Assembly: GCA_964652155.1 (NCBI GenBank)
Contig: CAZZBK010000188.1
Span: forward strand, 1 to 9,206
Direction: 5' to 3'
Length of the DNA: 9,206 bases
Source: CAZZBK01 sp964652155
GTDB lineage: Bacteria; Planctomycetota; Planctomycetia; Pirellulales; PNKZ01
The position numbers and the translations under genes are program-made. Position 1 is the first letter of the stretch. Every line of letters starts with the position of its first letter. Shown here one piece after another: positions 1 through 5,776 of this stretch. The notes beneath the pieces were generated by a model that saw nothing but the letters and a program-made list of their open reading frames with translations, did not search any database and was not told where the DNA came from.

Positions 1-108
1 CACCGCCTCGAAGTGAGCCGGGGGTTGCAGACGCAAACCGCCAGCCACCCGCTCAATGACGCCCTTGATGCCAGATCCTACTGATTTACCAACTTTGGAG
101 ATGCTCAC
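1..108 (-). CDS. Partial hypothetical ORF lying in an inverted repeat
   Basis: An open frame starts at a GTG (106-108) and runs off the left edge after 36 codons. It reads VSISKVGKSVGSGIKG, then VIERVAGGLR, then LQPPAHFEAV. An in-frame stop (TAA, 112-114) sits just upstream, so the GTG is the only visible start; no Shine-Dalgarno sequence precedes it. The peptide has a basic, Gly/Ser/Val-rich first half. I do not recognise a family. Codons 1-26 lie in the repeat whose other copy (9128-9206) carries a one-base deletion and an in-frame stop. The five substitutions between copies all fall at codon positions 1 or 2 of this frame, which is not the pattern of a protein under purifying selection. 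It may be a genuine 5' gene end, a fragment of a mobile element, or a chance frame in non-coding repeat DNA. Confidence 0.3.
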   Translation of the reverse strand, partial: MSISKVGKSVGSGIKGVIERVAGGLRLQPPAHFEAV

Positions 109-110
109 AC
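31..110 (-). repeat. Left copy of terminal inverted repeat (about 80 bp)
   Basis: Read left to right, this stretch matches the reverse complement of 9128-9206. Over 80 aligned columns 74 are identical, with five substitutions (at 54, 60, 87, 98 and 102) and one base (81) missing from the right copy. The first 23 bases match perfectly, as do the 20 bases at 61-80. Similarity stops at 110; beyond that the two flanks look unrelated. The left copy may extend through 1-30, but the right copy is cut by the window edge, so this cannot be tested here. The shared boundary lies two bases upstream of the GTG of the short frame. Confidence 0.9.
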
Positions 111-253
111 GTTACGGTCTCGTTGCAGAGAAGTGGAATTTGCCCCCTGGATTCGCAGCCCGCTTCATGGCAGATTGTTCACTTCCGATGAGCCGCCAGG
201 CTCAATGCTCACAGCAGGCTGATTAAGTCGTTAACAGCAGGACACTTCCGACG

Positions 254-994
254 ATGTCTCGAAAATTGGCCATCGTGCTCGCTGCCGGCAAGGGGACCCG
301 CATGAAGTCGGAACTCCCCAAGGTGTTGATCCCGGTGGCCGGTCGACCCATGATCGATTACGTGCTCGACGTGCTCGACCGCGCGGGGATCAGCGAGACG
401 ATCGTGGTCGTGGGTTATCGGGCGGACCTCGTGCGAGCCCATTTGGCTGACCGGCCTCGGGTGTCATTTGTCGAACAAACCGAGCAGTTGGGTACCGGCC
501 ATGCCGTGATGGTGTGCCGCGAGCGGCTTGCCGAACACTCGGGGGTTGTGCTGGTCGTGACCGGCGACTCGCCACTGCTGCAACAAGCGTCGGTCGAAAC
601 GCTGCTGCATCAATATGAACTGCGGCAAAGCGCCTGCCTGCTGGGCACGATTCGCAAGGAGAACCCGACCGGGCTGGGGCGCATTGTGCGCGACGCTCAG
701 GGGCGTTTCGCGCGCATTGTCGAAGAAAAAGACGCCACGCCCGAGCAGCGAACCATCACCGAAGTGAACATGAGCACCTATGCGTTCGAGTGCCGCGAAT
801 TGCTGCGGGTGCTCGCCGAGATCAAGCCCACGAACGCGCAGGGCGAGTATTACCTGACCGACTGCCCCGCGCTGCTGGCGCAGGGGGGCAAGGCGGTTGA
901 GGCGCTGCCGATCCTCAAGCCGATCGAGGCGTTGAGCATCAATACGGTCGATGAATTGGCCGCCGTCGAGGCCGCGTTGCACGGCGTCCGCTAA
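254..994 (+). CDS. glmU: GlmU-type UDP-GlcNAc pyrophosphorylase, single domain
   Basis: The protein (246 aa) is a sugar-1-phosphate nucleotidyltransferase that would make UDP-GlcNAc from GlcNAc-1-phosphate and UTP in the cytoplasm, for peptidoglycan and other envelope glycans. Visible motifs are the nucleotide-binding LAAGKGTRM with PKVL (9-25), QLGTGHAV (78-85), TGDSPLL with Asp105, GLGRIVRD (140-147), EEKDAT (157-162), EVN with Asn172, GEYYLTD (197-203) and INTVDELAAVE (229-239). Asp105 and Asn230 correspond to the metal ligands of E. coli GlmU. Bifunctional GlmU is about 450 aa; this one ends after the uridylyltransferase domain, and prs begins within 40 bases, so no left-handed beta-helix acetyltransferase is present or decayed. 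GlcN-1-P acetylation must come from elsewhere. The ATG has AGGA (239-242) 11 bases upstream. A related nucleotidyltransferase with another sugar substrate is possible but less likely. Confidence 0.9.
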   Translation: MSRKLAIVLAAGKGTRMKSELPKVLIPVAGRPMIDYVLDVLDRAGISETIVVVGYRADLVRAHLADRPRVSFVEQTEQLGTGHAVMVCRERLAEHSGVVLVVTGDSPLLQQASVETLLHQYELRQSACLLGTIRKENPTGLGRIVRDAQGRFARIVEEKDATPEQRTITEVNMSTYAFECRELLRVLAEIKPTNAQGEYYLTDCPALLAQGGKAVEALPILKPIEALSINTVDELAAVEAALHGVR

Positions 995-1034
995 CGAAAC
1001 ACCCCCTTTGCACTGACGAAACGATTTGCCCACC

Positions 1035-1982
1035 ATGAACGATTTGAAGTTGTTTAGCGGCCGCTCGAACCCGACCCTCGCGAAAAAAATTTGCGAGTAC
1101 CTGGGGATCTCGCTGGGGGCCAATACCCTGAGCAACTTTCCGGACGGCGAAATCTCGTGCAAGATCGACGAGGACATTCGCGGCCGAGACGTGTTCCTGA
1201 TGCAGCCGACGTGCCCGCCGGTGAACGAAAGCCTGATGGAGCTGTTGATCATGATCGACAGTTGCAAGCGGGCGAGCGCCGAGCGCATCACGGCCGTGAT
1301 TCCTTACTATGGCTATGCACGCCAGGACCGCAAAGACGAGGGGCGCGTGCCGATCACGGCCAAGTTGGTGGCCGATTTGATCACGCGCAGCGGCGCTAAT
1401 CGCGTGCTGACGATGGACCTGCACTCGCCGCAAATCCAGGGCTTTTTCGATGTCCCCGTCGATCACCTCTATGCCGCGCCGGTGCTCAACCAGCACTTCG
1501 TGAACATGCACTTGGGGGATGACGAGATGATCGTGGTGAGCCCCGACGAGGGGAGCGTCAAGCGGGCCTTGTGGCATGCCAAGCGACTGAACACGCCGCT
1601 GGCAATCGTCGACAAGCGGCGCAGCAGCGCCGAGAAAACGCGGCAAGAGAACATTATTGGCGCGAGCGTTGAAGGCAAAGTCGTGCTGATGTTCGACGAC
1701 ATGATTAGCACGGCCGGCAGCATTTGCGGCGCGGCGCAGAAGGTGCACGAGGGGGGGGCCAAGGCCGTGTACGTCGCCGCGACGCACGGGGTGCTGTGCG
1801 GCCGGGCGGTCGAAAACCTGACCGCCTCGCCGATCAAGAAACTCGTGATGACCGATACAATCCCCCTCAAAACCGAGGCGCATTTACCGATCGTAGAGAT
1901 TTTGTCGGTTGCGCCACTGCTAGGCGAGGCCATCAAGCGAATTCATCGCAACGAGTCGGTCAGTCGGCTCTTCGAGCGCTAG
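1035..1982 (+). CDS. prs: Ribose-phosphate pyrophosphokinase (PRPP synthetase)
   Basis: This class I PRPP synthetase (315 aa, the usual length) transfers pyrophosphate from ATP to ribose-5-phosphate, giving PRPP for purine, pyrimidine, histidine, tryptophan and NAD synthesis. Visible are FPDGE (35-39), the ATP-site YYGYARQDRK (91-100), the signature DLHSPQIQGFFDVPVD with His130 (128-143), VSPDEG (168-173), the catalytic-loop VDKRR with Lys194 and Arg196, and the PRPP-binding loop FDDMISTAGS (220-229). The ATG at 1035 is preferred over an in-frame TTG at 1026 because family members begin like MNDLKLFSG. No clear Shine-Dalgarno sequence precedes it. It follows glmU by 40 bases in the same direction; glmU-prs is a widespread gene pair, so co-transcription is likely. 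The L25/ctc and pth genes that often follow prs in other bacteria are absent here. Confidence 0.96.
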   Translation: MNDLKLFSGRSNPTLAKKICEYLGISLGANTLSNFPDGEISCKIDEDIRGRDVFLMQPTCPPVNESLMELLIMIDSCKRASAERITAVIPYYGYARQDRKDEGRVPITAKLVADLITRSGANRVLTMDLHSPQIQGFFDVPVDHLYAAPVLNQHFVNMHLGDDEMIVVSPDEGSVKRALWHAKRLNTPLAIVDKRRSSAEKTRQENIIGASVEGKVVLMFDDMISTAGSICGAAQKVHEGGAKAVYVAATHGVLCGRAVENLTASPIKKLVMTDTIPLKTEAHLPIVEILSVAPLLGEAIKRIHRNESVSRLFER

Positions 1983-2007
1983 GCGTAAGCTACGCTAGGC
2001 TAGAGCG

Positions 2008-2022
2008 CGTTAATCCTTAACG
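2008..2022 (+). other. Small AT-rich hairpin after prs
   Basis: The stem CGTTAA/TTAACG (6 bp, 3-base loop) lies 25 bases after the prs stop. A second weak 5-bp stem, GCGTA/TACGC, sits at 1983-1995. Neither is followed by a T-run, so this is at best a poor terminator; the pair may instead mark the start of the promoter region for the next gene. The rest of the gap up to 2131 shows nothing I can name. Confidence 0.2.
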
Positions 2023-2131
2023 ATTGCGGTGCGTTTATGCCCGGGTCGCATTGGGACACTCGCGCGCGTTCAACACCACGAAGAGTCAAGCGACCGCGAG
2101 CCGAGCGCTCGGGCGTGAAAGGGAAACTGAC

Positions 2132-3238
2132 ATGTTGCGATTTGTTATCGTCGTCGTCGTCGCCGGCACCTGGGTGAGCCGCGCGGAACTTACTGCCGCG
2201 GCGCAGCCCGTGGCCCCGGAAGTCATCACGACGCCCCATGACGTGTTAAAACCGAACGCGAAGCCCTGGGCACCCTCGCACGACACGCAAACAATTGAGC
2301 AAAAGATCGCGTCGGACGAAGCCGACGAGTATCGTCACGCGCACGAGAAGAAGAACAAGGACGACGAGGACGATCACCTGATTCCGTACAAGTACAAGAA
2401 GTATTTTGCCGCGGGCCTGCATCGCACCTGGACGTTCCTGCCCGACTACAAGTACTGGTATGGCCCCAAGTATCATCCGTGGAGCCCCGGCCTGCGGACG
2501 ATCTACCGCCCGAACGCGAAGAACTCGAGCTACCTTGAGCATGACCCGACGTTGCGGCCAAGCTCGCCCCCGAGCGCCGCGCCCGGCGTGGCTCCGCTAG
2601 GACATCACCTCGCACAGTCGGCGGGGGGCACGGTTGCCTCGAGCATGAAATCGGTCTCGATGAGTACCACCAACGCGGATCCGAACGGCGTGCCAGCGAC
2701 TCCGCAGCAGCCGGCTTATCAGCCCAACGTGATTCAGAATCCGTGGCACCAGGGCTACCACGCGGGCTACGCTCCGCCGCAAGAGCCGATGCCGGGGATG
2801 ATGGGCTATCCGAACGCATGCGGCTGCCAAGGGAACCAGGGTTGGGCTCAGCCGCCGATGATGGGGGGCTACAACGCAGGTGGTCCGGTGACCAGCGCCA
2901 GCTATTGGCCCCGTCATGCCGGTTCGTACTCGCCCTTTGTGGGATACTACGGCTACGGTGGCCGCTACCATTACGGTTACGGTCCCTACAATTACAACTG
3001 GAATCAGGGCATTCGCTACGCTGGCTACGGTTGGGTGGCCGGTCCGGGTGGCGCGGCTCCCTATGGCTACGACCCGAACCGCGGCGGCTACTCCGCGCCC
3101 CACGGTAACTTCCACCCTGGTTACGGTTATGGCCCCGGCTACGGCTATGGCCACCCAGGCGTGGGTGGCGGCGTTAGTCGCTTTGGCCGCGATGGCACGT
3201 TTAACTACGGCTACTCTCAAAGTGGATTGGCGTACTAA
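2132..3238 (+). CDS. Secreted Tyr/Gly-rich protein of unknown function
   Basis: I do not recognise the family. The 368-aa product has a short basic start and a hydrophobic core (residues 4-15) typical of a signal peptide, with cleavage plausible near the AAA at 22-24. The mature protein is modular: a Pro-rich start (26-50); a highly charged stretch (61-82) with runs of Asp, Glu, Lys and His; a Tyr/Trp/Lys-rich block (86-127) that may be a small folded or binding region; a Pro/Ser/Ala linker (143-200); and a Gly/Tyr/Pro-rich tail (205-368) with GYGYGP-type units, densest at 271-300 and 328-343. Cys230 and Cys232, in CGC, are the only cysteines. The ATG at 2132 follows AAAGGGA and starts the signal peptide; the frame is open upstream to a TTG at 2024, but that extension looks non-coding. 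It is probably an extracellular or cell-surface structural or adhesive protein, by inference only. It lies 149 bases after prs and is likely transcribed on its own. Confidence 0.82.
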   Translation: MLRFVIVVVVAGTWVSRAELTAAAQPVAPEVITTPHDVLKPNAKPWAPSHDTQTIEQKIASDEADEYRHAHEKKNKDDEDDHLIPYKYKKYFAAGLHRTWTFLPDYKYWYGPKYHPWSPGLRTIYRPNAKNSSYLEHDPTLRPSSPPSAAPGVAPLGHHLAQSAGGTVASSMKSVSMSTTNADPNGVPATPQQPAYQPNVIQNPWHQGYHAGYAPPQEPMPGMMGYPNACGCQGNQGWAQPPMMGGYNAGGPVTSASYWPRHAGSYSPFVGYYGYGGRYHYGYGPYNYNWNQGIRYAGYGWVAGPGGAAPYGYDPNRGGYSAPHGNFHPGYGYGPGYGYGHPGVGGGVSRFGRDGTFNYGYSQSGLAY

Positions 3239-3280
3239 TCGACGCCCTCGATAAAGCGGTTACCTCGTCAAGAGTATCGT

Positions 3281-3325
3281 CAGCAGGCTCTGCTCCCCGG
3301 CAGAGCCTGTTGTCGTTTGGTTCGA
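3281..3325 (+). terminator. Hairpin terminator after the Tyr/Gly-rich gene
   Basis: A perfect 10-bp stem (CAGGCTCTGC at 3284-3293 with GCAGAGCCTG at 3300-3309) has a 6-base loop, and three more pairs (one G-T) extend it to 3281-3312. T-rich sequence follows (TTGTCGTTTGGTT), so the uridine tract is interrupted. It lies 42 bases after the stop of the secreted-protein gene and 92 bases before the hydrolase start, which makes those two separate transcription units. The reverse strand lacks a T-run. Confidence 0.7.
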
Positions 3326-3353
3326 CTAACACGCGCGGGTCGAATGAACTAAA

Positions 3354-3385
3354 CTGAGCGAAGCGTTGTTTCACGGCTCGCTCAG
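3354..3385. promoter_or_regulatory. 8-bp inverted repeat in the hydrolase leader
   Basis: CTGAGCGA (3354-3361) is exactly mirrored by TCGCTCAG (3378-3385) across 16 bases, ending 18 bases before the hydrolase ATG. It could be an operator, a leader hairpin near the ribosome-binding site, or a second weak terminator. I see no convincing -35/-10 pair around it. Confidence 0.35.
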
Positions 3386-3403
3386 GTCCCGGAATGGTTA
3401 CTC

Positions 3404-4258
3404 ATGCTATCGCTGATGTTGGCTCAGGCCGCGCTGTTCGCCAGCCTGAGCGTGGGTGCCGATCGCTGCGAGATTCAGACCTCGGTCGGTCGCCTGGAGG
3501 TGTTTACCTACAAACCCCAGAACTATCAAGCCGGGCCGCTGATCGTCGTCTGTCACGGCGTGCTGCGCAACGCCGAGGAGTATCGCGACCATGCCCAGGG
3601 GATGGCCGATCGATTCGGCGCGCTCGTCATCGCGCCAAAATTTCCAGAGTCCGAGTTTCCCATCGAGCAGTACCAACTCGGCGGTCTGATCCGCAACGGC
3701 CAGGTGCGGCCGCTTGAGACTTGCTCTTGGAACGCGGTGCCCGATCTGATCGCCGAGATTCGTCGCCGCGAGCAGCGCCCGGACATGCCCTACTATCTGA
3801 TCGGCCACTCGGGCGGGGGCCAGTATCTGATCCGGCTCAGCGGCTTTCTGAAGTCCGATGTCCGGCGGATCGTGGTCGCCAATCCGGGCACCTATTTGCT
3901 GCCGAGCCGCGAGACGCCGTACCCCTATGGTTTCGGGTTGCTGCCCGACATGCTCAGCAACGACGCATGGCTCAAGCAGTACTTGGCACAACCGGTCACG
4001 CTGTATCTGGGCATGGACGACGTGATCCGCGACGAGTACTTCAACGTCGAGCCTATTCCCGAGAAGCTTGGCAAAACCCGCTATGAGCGGGGCCAGAACG
4101 CCTTTCGCATCGCGGAACAGTTGGCTCGTGAAAAGGGTTGGCCCTTCAACTGGCGATTGGTGCAAGTGCCGCGTGTGGGCCACGATCATCAGGCGATGTT
4201 CGATCACGAACTGTGCCGCTTGGCCCTGTTCGGCGAGCCGACACCCGAGCGCCGCTGA
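3404..4258 (+). CDS. Exported alpha/beta-hydrolase fold protein
   Basis: The 284-aa protein is a serine hydrolase of the alpha/beta-hydrolase fold. Residues 1-19 form a short hydrophobic signal peptide ending SVGA, although the positively charged N-region is missing. Fold landmarks are the first strand with oxyanion motif LIVVCHG (46-52), the nucleophile elbow GHSGGG with Ser136, a probable acid at Asp205 or Asp206 in LGMDD, and the catalytic His260 in VGHDH. The spacing fits a canonical triad. The context 'Y.P.NY....LIVVCHG' resembles esterase/PHB-depolymerase-like proteins, but the substrate cannot be told from sequence. The mature protein keeps three Cys (22, 50, 107) before the nucleophile and Cys271 near the end, so a disulfide is possible. 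The ATG has only a weak GGAATGG upstream. It stands alone after a terminator and converges with the acyltransferase gene, 13 bases apart. Confidence 0.85.
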   Translation: MLSLMLAQAALFASLSVGADRCEIQTSVGRLEVFTYKPQNYQAGPLIVVCHGVLRNAEEYRDHAQGMADRFGALVIAPKFPESEFPIEQYQLGGLIRNGQVRPLETCSWNAVPDLIAEIRRREQRPDMPYYLIGHSGGGQYLIRLSGFLKSDVRRIVVANPGTYLLPSRETPYPYGFGLLPDMLSNDAWLKQYLAQPVTLYLGMDDVIRDEYFNVEPIPEKLGKTRYERGQNAFRIAEQLAREKGWPFNWRLVQVPRVGHDHQAMFDHELCRLALFGEPTPERR

Positions 4259-4271
4259 CTCGCGTGGCGCG

Positions 4272-5480
4272 TTAGCGCTGTTTGAGCCGAGCCGCCCAGC
4301 GCATGCTCGGCGCTTCAACCGCGTGATACATCAATAGCCCCGCGCAGAGGCTCAGGCCGATCGACACGCCCAGCCACAGCACCTCGGCATACGGGTCACG
4401 GTCGTAGAGACGGAAGCCGATCTCGACCACCAGGTGATTCACGGCATAATGAATTAAATACAAGCTGTAGGATATCTGGCCGATCGATTGCAGCGGCTGA
4501 ACGTTGAACGCGGACCCCAATCGTCCGGCGCGGCCGACGCCATAAATCGCCACGCCCGTGAGCAAAGCGACGAGGCTGTGCAGCGAATAGAACATTGCCA
4601 ACCGCAGGGCCACGGCGGCAAAGAACAGCCAAAGCCAGGCTGCCGAAAGTCGTCGTTCGAGCACGGCGTTAATCAAGATGCCGAGCAAAAACATCCAGAA
4701 GAAGTCGATGCACCAATGCTCGAACGGCCGCGAGTCGGCGTCTGGCCCCGTGACATTCAGCACAAACAGCGACGTGAGCCCGAGCGGCATGAACACCGCG
4801 CACCACGCACTCTGCCGCGCCGCGTCGCTGGTGAGCTTGAGCCCGCGCTCGATGCGCTGCGCGAGCCATAGCATGGCGACAAACAAAATATAGAACTGCA
4901 TCTCGATGCACAGGGTCCAAAACCCGGCCGAGAGATTCTCATAGCCCAGGATATTCTGCATGTAGAACAGATGGGCGACGAGCTGGCCGGTGGTCACGGG
5001 GGTCTCGTTGGGCGTCGCGAATCCGGCCCAGGAACAGACGCTGATCACGACGAGCACGACGAGCATCGTGGTCCAGTAGCCGGGGTTGAGCCGTAGCAAG
5101 CGGCGGAGGAGAAAGTTTCCCGCCACGCTCAACGAGACCTGGGCGTTCCGCAGGCTGTAGGAGATGACAAACCCGCTGATGACATAAAAGATGGGGACCC
5201 CAATCCAGCCGTATTCGACCGTCATCTCATTGACGGGGTGAATGACCGAGTCGGAGGACCCGGCATGCGGGCGATAGCGGTCGATGTGGTGCAAGGCGAC
5301 CATGACGGCGGCCAGGCCACGCAGCGCGTCGATGAACGCCAGCCGGGAGCCCGCCTTGCGCCCCTCGGATGGGGCCCCGGTCGGCACGTCAGCCTGATCC
5401 GTATCTGCTTTTGTTGATGGTGTTTGCGGCGAGGATTGAGGCACGGCAGGACACCCAAGGAAGACTCGGCACGGTCGCAA
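4272..5480 (-). CDS. Membrane O-acyltransferase, acyltransferase-3 (OafA/YrhL) family
   Basis: The product is a polytopic inner-membrane protein that would transfer an acyl group, often acetyl, onto an extracytoplasmic glycan or lipid. Family marks are FIDALRGLAAVMVALHH with the key histidine at 64/65, PIFYVISGFVIS (about 95-106), the loop RRLLRLNPGYW, the membrane segment with FWTLCIEMQFY, SYSLYLIHYAV near the C-terminus and a closing VEAPSMRW. About ten hydrophobic segments are visible. No SGNH domain is fused. The start is uncertain. The frame opens at TTG (5480), giving 402 aa with a Pro/Ser/Thr/Asp-rich leader of about 45 residues. GTG at 5444 and GTG at 5387 are alternatives; the last follows CAGG by six bases and gives 371 aa, a more usual N-terminus. 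No ATG is available before the conserved core. The target cannot be inferred, because no glycan-synthesis genes adjoin it. Confidence 0.9.
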   Translation of the reverse strand: MRPCRVFLGCPAVPQSSPQTPSTKADTDQADVPTGAPSEGRKAGSRLAFIDALRGLAAVMVALHHIDRYRPHAGSSDSVIHPVNEMTVEYGWIGVPIFYVISGFVISYSLRNAQVSLSVAGNFLLRRLLRLNPGYWTTMLVVLVVISVCSWAGFATPNETPVTTGQLVAHLFYMQNILGYENLSAGFWTLCIEMQFYILFVAMLWLAQRIERGLKLTSDAARQSAWCAVFMPLGLTSLFVLNVTGPDADSRPFEHWCIDFFWMFLLGILINAVLERRLSAAWLWLFFAAVALRLAMFYSLHSLVALLTGVAIYGVGRAGRLGSAFNVQPLQSIGQISYSLYLIHYAVNHLVVEIGFRLYDRDPYAEVLWLGVSIGLSLCAGLLMYHAVEAPSMRWAARLKQR

Positions 5481-5605
5481 ACACCACGAGAAACTCTATG
5501 CAGTCTAACCATCTCAAAGTCGGGAACAAGCCATTTTGGTGTCCGCCTGGAGCGGAACATTTTGGCCCCCGAGCGTTACCGAACTGTCATTGTGGCTTGA
5601 TTTTA

Positions 5606-5633
5606 TTGCAATCGATCGGCGTCTATTCATAAT
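5606..5633 (+). promoter_or_regulatory. Candidate sigma-70-like promoter for the tricorn-like gene
   Basis: TTGCAA (5606-5611) and CATAAT (5628-5633) are separated by 16 bases, matching the -35 and -10 consensus at 4 of 6 and 5 of 6 positions. They lie in the most AT-rich part of the divergent region. Transcription would start near 5640, leaving a leader of about 137 bases. No similarly good site was found on the minus strand for the acyltransferase gene. Confidence 0.35.
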
Positions 5634-5691
5634 TGAAGGGTGACAAGTCGAACCCGCGATGGACGTTGCTAGCAGTCGAGTCCACGGTCGA

Positions 5692-5715
5692 CGATCCATT
5701 GGGGTTCATGGATTG
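5692..5715. promoter_or_regulatory. Dyad in the leader of the tricorn-like gene
   Basis: ATCCAT (5694-5699) and ATGGAT (5708-5713) form a perfect inverted repeat across 8 bases. One further outer pair matches (C5692 with G5715) after a G-T step. It sits 61 bases before the start codon and downstream of the candidate promoter, where a repressor or an RNA hairpin could act. A 6-bp dyad can arise by chance, so this is weak. Confidence 0.25.
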
Positions 5716-5776
5716 CTTGGTCTTGGACTAGAATCCCGCCATTGCCCGCCCTGCCTCACGTTGAGTCCCGCTTGCC

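Noticed and set aside
1026..1034. TTG start giving prs three extra residues
   Set aside because: The ATG at 1035 gives the family's usual N-terminus and places Lys194 and Arg196 at the usual numbering.
995..1034. Possible remains of a GlmU acetyltransferase domain lost by frameshift
   Set aside because: Only 40 bases separate the genes, with no hexapeptide-repeat coding in any frame.
464..1883. Long open frames on the minus strand across glmU and prs (464-1291 and 939-1883)
   Set aside because: They lie opposite two well-supported genes with intact motifs; long antisense frames are expected in GC-rich coding DNA, and their translations show no recognisable domain.
2024..2131. N-terminal extension of the Tyr/Gly-rich protein from a TTG
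   Set aside because: The ATG at 2132 has an AAAGGGA upstream and begins directly with a signal peptide, which the extension would bury.
2597..3254. Long frames in other phases of the Tyr/Gly-rich region
   Set aside because: Repetitive GGC-TAC codons keep several frames open; only the frame with a signal peptide and a coherent composition is credible.
4246..4290. Bidirectional terminator between the converging hydrolase and acyltransferase genes
   Set aside because: Only a 5-bp GCGCC/GGCGC stem with a long loop and no T-run on either strand was found.
3407..4318. 303-codon minus-strand frame opposite the hydrolase
   Set aside because: It mirrors the hydrolase codons, overlaps the acyltransferase end and shows no domain or signal; the plus strand has the complete catalytic set.
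5222..5560. ATG-initiated 112-codon minus-strand frame overlapping the acyltransferase start
   Set aside because: It is Arg/Pro/Ser-rich, out of frame with the conserved core, and looks like a shifted reading of the same codons.
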